From CAYGWP01 sp964353455 (GTDB taxonomy: Bacteria; Planctomycetota; Phycisphaerae; FEN-1346): a stretch of DNA of 5,000 bases. Positions 1-5,000 of this stretch are shown here, piece after piece; the stretch's first letter is position 1; each line of letters begins with the position of its first letter. Both the position numbers and the translations under genes were made by a program. The notes beneath the pieces were generated by a model, which did not search any database, was not told where the DNA came from, and saw nothing but the letters and a program-made list of their open reading frames with translations. The DNA lies in NCBI GenBank assembly GCA_964353455.1, contig CAYGWP010000596.1, forward strand, positions 1 through 5,000, written 5' to 3'.

Positions 1-4
1 GACC

Positions 5-1216
5 ATGCGAAACTGCCATACTTGGATCATGGGCGGCGTGGCCGCAATCGTCATGGGCGCAGCCGCCACGCCGGTGTGCGGCCAGGGGGAGTTTCCACTG
101 AAGTACGTTGATGCTCCCGATCGCGTCGACCCTGTCGTTCCCTTTGGCCTCTACTGGGGAGGAAAGGACGAGAGGCCCGACGAAGTCAAGGCCGATCCGA
201 AGGGCCTGACTGGCCCGCGCCGCTATTTCCCGCTTCCGTGGGGCGACAGGCACATCATGGTAATCCTGGACCTAACGAAGCCGGTGAAACTCTACGTGGA
301 CGCCGCCGGGACGGGCGACCTCTCGGCCGTCGCCCCGCTGACGGCCACCGGCCTCACCTTCGGGCCGGTCACCCTGCCCGGCCCCGACGGGAAGCCGGGG
401 GCCACAGTGCGGTTCCATCCGCTCGAGTACGGCCCTGCGATCCGCACCTTCAACAACATGGCCGTCCGCTGCGCGGGGTACGCGGCCGGCGAGGTCACTC
501 TGGCGGAGCAGACGTATCGCGTGGCGGTGGTCCAGGCGTGGACCGGCCGCTATGACGCGGTCTATGCGCTGCCGGCCCCACCGGGCGACGCCCCCCGCCG
601 CCATGCCACCTTCGCCATCGACCTGGACCGCGACGGCAAGTTCGACCTCGCCCGCGGCGAGGTCCATCCTCTGACGCCGATGGTCCGGGCGGGCGACGCT
701 TATTACGCGGTCCGTGTCGCGCCGGACGGTTCCTCGGTCCGCCTTGAGAAGGCCAAGCCGCAGATGGGGGAGGTCGAGACAGGATCGTCCGAGGTGCAAC
801 TGACGCTTGATTCGGATACAGGCCGGCACCGGCTGGAAGGGGCGGGCCGCCGAAGCATGCCCGCCGGCCGGTACGAGACGGTTGAAATTGCGTGCACCCG
901 CCGCGACGCGTCGGGCAGCCGATGGCAGGTAACGACCCGTCAGGGCGGCATGGGGTCGGGCCAGGGGTTCGATTTCCAGGTCGAGCCGGGCAAGGTGACG
1001 GCGGTGCCGGTCGGTCCGCCGCTGGCGCTGAAGGTCGAGGCGAAGGCGGGGCCCGCGGGTGAGGTGGAGATAACCGCTGCGGTCTTGGGGCAAGGCGGCG
1101 AGCGATATTTCCCTCGCTTCGAGAAGGAGGGCGCGCCCCTGAGCCTGCCGCCGAAGTTCCGGATCCTCGACGAGGCCGGCAAGGTCCTCGCCGCCGGATC
1201 GACGGCGTTTACCTGA
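5..1216 (+). CDS. Predicted secreted protein of unknown function; possible selenoprotein read through to 1351
   Basis: I do not recognise a named family. The 403-residue frame begins at ATG 5. The window edge hides any ribosome binding site, so an upstream start cannot be excluded. Residues 1-26 look like a Sec signal peptide: Arg2 and His5, a hydrophobic stretch from about residue 7 to 24, and a possible signal peptidase I site after Val24-Cys25-Gly26. There is no proper lipobox. The mature part is rich in beta-prone segments. Residues 206-211 read D-L-D-R-D-G, like the start of a calcium-binding EF-hand or dockerin loop, but position 12 of the loop is Arg, so binding is uncertain. The C-terminal part (about 335-400) resembles a beta-sandwich or carboxypeptidase-regulatory-like fold ending in an ILDEAGKVLAAG strand-turn. 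The frame stops abruptly at TGA 1214-1216, inside what looks like a continuing domain. The same frame stays open to 1351, giving 448 aa with the TGA at codon 404. The coding call is firm; function is unknown and the true 3' end is uncertain. Confidence 0.85.
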   Translation: MRNCHTWIMGGVAAIVMGAAATPVCGQGEFPLKYVDAPDRVDPVVPFGLYWGGKDERPDEVKADPKGLTGPRRYFPLPWGDRHIMVILDLTKPVKLYVDAAGTGDLSAVAPLTATGLTFGPVTLPGPDGKPGATVRFHPLEYGPAIRTFNNMAVRCAGYAAGEVTLAEQTYRVAVVQAWTGRYDAVYALPAPPGDAPRRHATFAIDLDRDGKFDLARGEVHPLTPMVRAGDAYYAVRVAPDGSSVRLEKAKPQMGEVETGSSEVQLTLDSDTGRHRLEGAGRRSMPAGRYETVEIACTRRDASGSRWQVTTRQGGMGSGQGFDFQVEPGKVTAVPVGPPLALKVEAKAGPAGEVEITAAVLGQGGERYFPRFEKEGAPLSLPPKFRILDEAGKVLAAGSTAFT

Positions 1217-1351
1217 GGCGGCGCCCTCCGGTGCTCGTGGCGAGCGCCTGCCGACTTTCGGGGCAAGTACCGCGTGGAGATCGACATGGAGACGGGGCCT
1301 TTTGAGGTCCTTCGGACCGGGGAGCCTTGGTTCCGCATGGAACGGGAGTGA
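1214..1351 (+). other. In-frame continuation of the secreted protein past TGA (candidate Sec codon 404)
   Basis: After the TGA at 1214-1216 the same frame reads 44 sense codons to a TGA at 1349-1351. By hand count their G+C is about 68%, 55% and 82% at codon positions 1, 2 and 3, the pattern expected of real coding sequence in a high-GC genome. The peptide begins GGALRCSWRAPADFRGKYRV and continues with alternating charged and hydrophobic residues ending WFRMERE, a sensible end for a secreted beta domain. Cys410 lies six residues after the TGA codon and could pair with a selenocysteine. TGA ends the sigma factor gene, and the 822 visible kinase codons contain no TGA, so global reassignment of TGA is unlikely. 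Alternatives are a recent nonsense mutation, a sequencing error, or a genuine stop with chance read-through coding character. Confidence 0.55.
1230..1248 (+). promoter_or_regulatory. SECIS-like hairpin 13 nt after an in-frame TGA
   Basis: Positions 1230-1237 (GGTGCTCG) pair with 1241-1248 (CGAGCGCC), giving 8 bp including one G-U pair, with a TGG loop at 1238-1240. The loop lies 22-24 nt after the TGA and has a G within its first two bases. As I recall the bacterial SECIS model, the apical loop sits roughly 16-37 nt after the UGA and carries an early G, so this hairpin fits by position and loop. An alternative, longer pairing of 1217-1224 with 1244-1252 competes with it. Stable hairpins are common by chance in sequence this GC-rich, so the structure only supports the TGA observation. 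Confidence 0.4.
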
Positions 1352-1612
1352 ATGGCGGGGGTGGGCGGACATGCAAGGGCGAAGCCAGGACGGCCCCAGG
1401 GGGGATGCTACCCATATTATTCCGTGGCCTTCTCGTTCCATGCGGCGGCTGAGGGCGATCCAGTCCGTCGGGTTCTCGCTCAGCCGTCCGGAGGCACCGT
1501 GGAGCGCAGCCGCCTGCCGCGCCTTTGCCGCCGCGGACCAAGCCGCCGCCGCGCCGGCCGCAGGTATGAGCAACCGGCTGTTACTCGAAGTCGGTTGTGA
1601 TACAATGCCGCC
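1352..1612. other. Intergenic region, no supported gene
   Basis: Between the end of the extended secreted-protein frame and the sigma factor start there is 261 nt (396 nt if the gene really stops at 1216). Short open frames exist on both strands, for example an ATG at 1352 that directly follows the TGA, but their translations are rich in Arg, Pro and Gly and look like shadows of GC-rich sequence. TATTAT at 1415-1420 resembles a -10 box, but the sequence upstream at the right distance is GC-rich with no -35. The only convincing signal is the promoter motif at its right end. I see no U-tract terminator. Confidence 0.6.
1598..1606 (+). promoter_or_regulatory. Extended -10 promoter motif for the sigma factor gene
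   Basis: TGATACAAT at 1598-1606 matches the extended -10 form TGN plus a TATAAT-like hexamer (TACAAT, five of six). It is AT-rich in very GC-rich surroundings. The -35 position (about 1578-1583, CTGTTA) matches TTGACA at only three of six bases, which extended -10 promoters tolerate. Transcription would be expected to start near 1612-1614, on or next to the ATG at 1613, which predicts a leaderless mRNA. This would be a housekeeping-sigma promoter rather than an autoregulated ECF promoter. Confidence 0.5.
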
Positions 1613-2356
1613 ATGCCGCCCCGGGACCGATCCAAAGATTCCCGCCACGCGGGCGGAAAGTCGTTCGCCACAACGCACTGGAGCCTCGTGCTGGCCGCCG
1701 GACACGGCAGCCGGCCCGACGCCGCGACGGCCTTGGCAACGCTGTGCGAGACCTACTGGTACCCGCTCTACTACTACGTTCGCCGTCGCGGTTACCGCGC
1801 TGAGGAGTCCCAGGACCTGACGCAGGCGTTCTTTGCGGCGATCCTGGAGAAGGGACATCTTAAGGTCGCCGACCCGGACCGCGGCCGGTTCCGCTCGTTC
1901 CTCTTGGCGTCGCTCAACCATTTTCTGGCCAACGAGTGGGACCGCGCCAGGGCCCGTAAGCGCGGCGGCAAGGTGCTCTCCCTGGACATTGAGGGCGCCG
2001 AGGGCCGGTACGCGCTCGAGGCGGCCGACGGCCTGACGGCGGAGAAACTGTTTGAGCGGCGCTGGGCCACGACGCTGCTGGACTTGGTCCTCAGCCGGCT
2101 GCGTGGGGAGTTTGCCCGCCAGGGCCGGGAGCGCGTCTTCGAGCGGCTCAAGGATTTCCTGGCCAACGTTGGCGAAGGCTCGTACCGCCAGGCGGCGGCC
2201 GACCTGGGCATGACCGAGGCGGCCGTGAAGATGGCCGTGCACCGGTTGCGGCGGCAGTATCGCCGCCTGCTTCACGCCCAGATCGCGCAGACGGTTGCCT
2301 CGCCCGAGGAGATCGACGACGAGATCCGGCATCTCTTTAGTGCGCTTGAGGGCTGA
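1613..2356 (+). CDS. ECF-type RNA polymerase sigma factor, planctomycete kinase-associated type
   Basis: This 247-residue protein is a group 4 (ECF) sigma factor that would direct core RNA polymerase to specific promoters. The N-terminal THWSLVLAAG motif (residues 21-30) is typical of planctomycete ECF factors. Sigma region 2 covers about 38-110: ALATLCETYWYPLYYYVRRR, the EESQDLTQAFF segment at 64-74, and the GRFRSFLLASLNHFLANEW helix at 91-109 that helps in -10 recognition. A linker of about 115-150 follows. Region 4 covers about 155-222, with the helix-turn-helix at 190-220 (SYRQAAADLGMTEAAVKMAV) for -35 binding. The tail, EEIDDEIRHLFSALEG, is an acidic extension usual in this subgroup. The ATG at 1613 has no Shine-Dalgarno sequence but sits 6 nt after a good -10 box, so leaderless translation is likely. 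A protein kinase gene starts 178 nt downstream on the same strand. In planctomycetes such pairs are recurrent, and the kinase is thought to control the sigma factor. No anti-sigma gene is visible. Confidence 0.93.
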   Translation: MPPRDRSKDSRHAGGKSFATTHWSLVLAAGHGSRPDAATALATLCETYWYPLYYYVRRRGYRAEESQDLTQAFFAAILEKGHLKVADPDRGRFRSFLLASLNHFLANEWDRARARKRGGKVLSLDIEGAEGRYALEAADGLTAEKLFERRWATTLLDLVLSRLRGEFARQGRERVFERLKDFLANVGEGSYRQAAADLGMTEAAVKMAVHRLRRQYRRLLHAQIAQTVASPEEIDDEIRHLFSALEG

Positions 2357-2370
2357 CGCACCGGGCATTA

Positions 2371-2447
2371 GCGCGGCGGGTCTCCGTACCCGCCGCGCAT
2401 AGGCGCGTGGCCGGGTGTGGCGCGGCGGGTACGGAGACCCGCCGCGC
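2371..2447. repeat. REPIN-like inverted pair of 28-nt palindromic repeats
   Basis: Two 28-nt units, 2371-2398 and 2420-2447, are exact reverse complements of each other, separated by 21 nt. Each unit is itself a hairpin: an 11-bp stem (GCGCGGCGGGT paired with ACCCGCCGCGC) around a 6-nt loop, CTCCGT in the first and ACGGAG in the second. The whole can fold as two separate hairpins or one long 28-bp stem. Symmetry breaks at once outside the 28 nt at both ends. The layout matches REP doublets (REPINs) mobilised by REP-associated transposases in other bacteria. It starts 14 nt after the sigma factor stop and could also attenuate transcription or protect the mRNA 3' end, but no U-tract follows, so it is not a classical intrinsic terminator. 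Confidence 0.85.
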
Positions 2448-2475
2448 AAACGCCAGGGCTGACGGGCGGATTTTG

Positions 2476-2507
2476 CGTTACCTCTGGCGCCGCTTGCTTT
2501 AGTAACG
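2476..2507. promoter_or_regulatory. Possible promoter or operator region upstream of the kinase gene
   Basis: CGTTAC at 2476-2481 and GTAACG at 2502-2507 form a perfect 6-bp inverted repeat with a 20-nt spacer. In the same stretch TTGCGT (2473-2478) and TTTAGT (2498-2503) could serve as -35 and -10 boxes, but with a 19-nt spacer and weak matches. The stretch is less GC-rich than its surroundings. This may be a regulator site or the kinase gene's own promoter; a chance match is quite possible. Confidence 0.2.
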
Positions 2508-2522
2508 GGCGGACCCGAAGGT

Positions 2523-2528
2523 AAGGAG
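2523..2528 (+). promoter_or_regulatory. Shine-Dalgarno sequence of the kinase gene
   Basis: AAGGAG at 2523-2528 lies 6 nt before the ATG at 2535, an ideal spacing. It fixes the kinase start so that the complete N-terminal zinc ribbon is included. It contrasts with the sigma factor gene, which has none. Confidence 0.85.
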
Positions 2529-2534
2529 CCGATC

Positions 2535-5000
2535 ATGGCCGATACCCGTCGATGCCCCCAATGCGGCGCCGAACTGGCGCAAGGCGTAGCCCAGGGCCTC
2601 TGCCCGAAGTGCCTGATGAAGGCCGGCCTCGGCACGGGCGCCAGCACGGGCAGCGCCGAAACCATGACTTCTCCGGCCTCTGACCCCGCCCCAGGGAGCG
2701 CGTATCCGCTGCCCGACGTCGGCCGGCCATTTGGCCCCTACCGCCTGGTGCGGCTGTTGGGCAAGGGAGGCATGGGGGCGGTCTATGAAGCCGAACACAC
2801 GGAGAGCGGGCGGCGGGTGGCGCTCAAGGTATTAAGCCATTCCTTGGACTCGGCCGAGGCTCGGGCGCGGTTCCTCCGCGAGGGGCGGCTTGCGGCTTCC
2901 ATCAACCATCCTAACAGCGTCTATATCTACGGCACGGAGGAGATCGAAGGCACACCCGCGATCGCCATGGAACTGGTGCCGGGCGGAACGATCGAGGACC
3001 GCGTCAAGCAGAAAGGGCCGATGCCGGCCGCGGAGGCCGTCGATGCCATTCTCCAGATCATTGAGGGACTGGAGGCGGCCCAGGCCATCGGTGTACTTCA
3101 TCGCGACGTCAAGCCGTCCAACTGTTTCATCGAGAACGACGGCACGGTCAAGGTCGGCGACTTCGGCCTCTCGATCTCCACCAAGGGGCGGGCGGAAACC
3201 AACGTGACGGTCACGGGCACATTCCTGGGCACGCCCGCGTTCTCCTCTCCCGAGCAACTGAGGGGGGACGAACTCGACGTCCGTTCCGACATCTACGCCG
3301 TTGGCATCACCCTCTATTACCTCCTGACCGGCAAGACGCCCTTTAAGGCCGACAACCTCGTGCGGTTCGTCGCGACTGTGCTGGAGCGGCCGGCGGAATC
3401 GCCCGCAACGCTGCGCCGCGAGATCCCGAAGGGCCTGTGCGCGGCGGTCCTCAGGTGCCTGGAAAAACTGCCCGCGCGGCGGTTCCGAAATTACGGCGAG
3501 TTGCGGACGGCGCTGCTGCCCTACGCCTCGGCGGCCCCCACGCCGGCCACGCTCGGATGGCGCATCCTCGCGTACTTCATTGATTTTACCATCTGGTCCG
3601 CCGTGTTCTGGCCCCTGGGGTACCTGGCGTTTACCAACATGGGTTCGCTGACCGATCCCGCCATCTATCAGTCGCCGTTGGTTGTCGTGTTCATGCTAAG
3701 CAGCATTGGCCTGTGGATACTGTATTTCGCACTGACGGAGGGCCTCTGGGGCGCCTCGATAGGCAAGGCCGTTTGCCGCCTGCGCGTCGTCGGCCCCGGC
3801 CGCGGCGCCCCCGGAGTGCCCAGGGCGCTTCTCCGGGCGATGGTCTTTGAGGTAGTGCCCATGCTTCCTCTCTGGATCTACTTCGGGGCTATAGGAGCGG
3901 TCTTCGCCAGCCCCGCCCACGCGACGCCCCTGGACCTGCTGTTCCTCTATTCCTACTATGTCATGACTGCCGTCCTGTTCGCAACCGCCAGGCGCCGCAA
4001 CGGATTTGCCGGCCTTCACGACCTGGCCAGCGGCACGCGGGTCATTCGGAAGGCGGCTTACGAGGCGCGGCCGGTGCTCCAGCCGGAGGAACAGCCGCAG
4101 CCGGTCTCCGAAGCGACCCCCAAGATCGGACCCTACTACATCCTCGACCGCTTGGAGAAGACGGACGCCGGGGAACTCCTGCTCGGTTACGATGCGCGGC
4201 TGCTTCGGAAGGTCTGGATTCGCCGTTTGCCTGAAGGCGCCCCGCCCGCCGCCGCGGGCGTTCGCAGCGTGGGGCGGGCGACGCGCCTTCGCTGGCTCGG
4301 CGGCTCTCGCGCGGCCGGAGAGAACTGGGACGCCTACGAGGCGCCGGCCGGAAAACCGCTCCTGGCGCTCGTCGCGAAGCCCCAGCCGTGGCGCTCGGTC
4401 CGATACTGGCTGATGGACCTGGCTGAGGAACTTGCCGCGGGTTTGGGGGACGGCTCCGTCCCCGCCGTGCTCGCGCTGGACAGGGTCTGGATCACGGCCA
4501 ATGGCCGGGCCAAGTTGCTCGATTTCCCCGCGCCCGGGGCCGGCGGCGCGCCCGGCGATTCGCAGAAGCCGGCATCGGCAGCGCCGGACTTCGAGGCCGC
4601 GCGGACGCTGCTGAACCAGGTGGCCGTCGCCGCCCTGGAAGGCCGCATCGTGGATGCCGAGGCCGCGCGCGGCAGGGTCCCGGTCGTGCCCGTGCCGCTG
4701 CACGCCCGCACGTTCCTGATCGCACTTCCGACTTTCGAGGGAGTTGAACCTCTCACGAGCAGCCTGAAGCCGCTCCTTCAGAAAACCGCGTCCGTCAGCC
4801 GCCGCCGGCGGTTCGGCCTCGTTGCCGTCTGTGCGGTGTTTCCAATCTTTATGACGGGCCTTATGCTGTTATCGCAGTTGATCATGCGCCATTGGATGGA
4901 ATCGCAGCCGGACATCATGCCCCTGCAAATTTGCCTGATCTACCTCACATCGCTGGAGAAGCAGGCGGACGGCAACGACCACTCGAAGGAGCGACAGGCG
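2535..5000 (+). CDS. Zinc-ribbon Ser/Thr protein kinase with RDD membrane domain and degenerate second kinase domain (5' part)
   Basis: The 822 visible codons have no stop, so the gene runs past the window. Residues 7-26 form a zinc ribbon (C7-x2-C10, C23-x2-C26). A Hanks-type kinase domain spans about 69-330 with every catalytic landmark: GKGGMG loop 76-81, Lys98, helix-C Glu116, HRDVKPSN 189-196 (Asp191), DFG 209-211, a Thr-rich activation segment (Thr225, 227, 229, 233), SPE 238-240 and Asp252. It should phosphorylate Ser/Thr in the cytoplasm. An RDD membrane domain follows (about 342-504): Arg343, Asp350, probable helices near 344-366, 381-400, 436-457 and 465-485, then RNGFAGLHDLASGTRVI at 488-504. 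Residues 531-668 look like a second, degenerate kinase fold: GELLLGYDARLLRKVWIRRLP at 546-566 resembles an N-lobe lacking the catalytic Lys, no HRD is present, and DFP (663-665) replaces DFG. After RRRR 756-759 another membrane helix (about 760-783) leads to a tail of unknown role. It probably acts with the upstream sigma factor. Confidence 0.92.
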   Translation, partial: MADTRRCPQCGAELAQGVAQGLCPKCLMKAGLGTGASTGSAETMTSPASDPAPGSAYPLPDVGRPFGPYRLVRLLGKGGMGAVYEAEHTESGRRVALKVLSHSLDSAEARARFLREGRLAASINHPNSVYIYGTEEIEGTPAIAMELVPGGTIEDRVKQKGPMPAAEAVDAILQIIEGLEAAQAIGVLHRDVKPSNCFIENDGTVKVGDFGLSISTKGRAETNVTVTGTFLGTPAFSSPEQLRGDELDVRSDIYAVGITLYYLLTGKTPFKADNLVRFVATVLERPAESPATLRREIPKGLCAAVLRCLEKLPARRFRNYGELRTALLPYASAAPTPATLGWRILAYFIDFTIWSAVFWPLGYLAFTNMGSLTDPAIYQSPLVVVFMLSSIGLWILYFALTEGLWGASIGKAVCRLRVVGPGRGAPGVPRALLRAMVFEVVPMLPLWIYFGAIGAVFASPAHATPLDLLFLYSYYVMTAVLFATARRRNGFAGLHDLASGTRVIRKAAYEARPVLQPEEQPQPVSEATPKIGPYYILDRLEKTDAGELLLGYDARLLRKVWIRRLPEGAPPAAAGVRSVGRATRLRWLGGSRAAGENWDAYEAPAGKPLLALVAKPQPWRSVRYWLMDLAEELAAGLGDGSVPAVLALDRVWITANGRAKLLDFPAPGAGGAPGDSQKPASAAPDFEAARTLLNQVAVAALEGRIVDAEAARGRVPVVPVPLHARTFLIALPTFEGVEPLTSSLKPLLQKTASVSRRRRFGLVAVCAVFPIFMTGLMLLSQLIMRHWMESQPDIMPLQICLIYLTSLEKQADGNDHSKERQA

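Noticed and set aside
20..85. Lipoprotein signal in the secreted protein
   Set aside because: Cys25 is preceded by Thr-Pro-Val, which does not match the lipobox consensus. Signal peptidase I cleavage after Gly26 fits better.
5..1351. Global reassignment of TGA (to Gly or Trp) explaining the internal TGA
   Set aside because: The sigma gene ends in TGA right after its expected family tail, with a TAG five codons later, and the 822 visible kinase codons include no TGA while using TGG for Trp.
1352..1600. 82-codon frame with ATG directly after the TGA at 1349-1351
   Set aside because: The tight TGA-ATG junction is suggestive of coupling, but the translation is Arg/Gly/Pro-rich without a domain and no Shine-Dalgarno sequence is visible. 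Not supported as a gene.
1302..1820. 172-codon + strand frame spanning the intergenic region and the start of the sigma gene
   Set aside because: It overlaps the sigma factor in another frame, has no ribosome binding site, and its translation has no recognisable features.
2371..2398. Intrinsic terminator for the sigma factor gene
   Set aside because: The hairpin is strong but no T-tract follows it, and its exact inverted partner at 2420-2447 points to a repeat element instead.
272..2665. 797-codon open frame on the minus strand
   Set aside because: It runs antisense through the secreted-protein gene, the intergenic region, the sigma factor and the REP doublet. Its translation is Arg/Ala/Gly/Pro-rich with no domain, as expected from the mirror of GC-rich coding sequence. 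The + strand genes have recognisable motifs.
3696..4703. 335-codon open frame on the minus strand
   Set aside because: It lies wholly antisense to the kinase gene, whose RDD and pseudokinase motifs are clear on the + strand. The minus translation is low-complexity with no motif.

Overview
The window looks like part of a high-GC Planctomycetota chromosome, probably from an uncultured or metagenome-derived lineage. The evidence is an ECF-type sigma factor of the planctomycete kind (an N-terminal THWSLVL motif and a C-terminal EIDDEIRHLF tail) followed on the same strand by a very large multi-domain Ser/Thr protein kinase with an N-terminal zinc ribbon, an RDD membrane domain and a DFPAPG-type degenerate second kinase-like domain. 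All supported genes are on the + strand. I see no tRNA, rRNA, CRISPR array, transposase or phage gene.

Layout. (1) Positions 5-1216 encode a predicted secreted protein of unknown function. Its TGA at 1214-1216 is followed by 44 in-frame sense codons, up to a second TGA at 1349-1351. These codons keep a coding-like base pattern and read as a plausible continuation of the same protein. A hairpin with a UGG triloop lies 13 nt after the first TGA, about where a bacterial SECIS element would be, so the gene is a candidate selenoprotein of 448 aa. A nonsense mutation or a real stop remains possible. (2) Positions 1352-1612 are noncoding as far as I can tell and end in an extended -10 promoter motif 6 nt before the next start codon. 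(3) Positions 1613-2356 encode the ECF sigma factor, possibly from a leaderless transcript. (4) Positions 2357-2534 contain two exact inverted copies of a 28-nt palindrome (REPIN-like), then a weak inverted repeat and a clear Shine-Dalgarno sequence. (5) Positions 2535-5000 hold the 5' 822 codons of the kinase gene, which stays open at the window edge.

How the genes may work together (inference): the membrane-anchored kinase and the sigma factor probably form a signalling pair in which kinase activity controls sigma factor activity. I see no separate anti-sigma gene in the window. The secreted protein has no demonstrable functional link to the pair.
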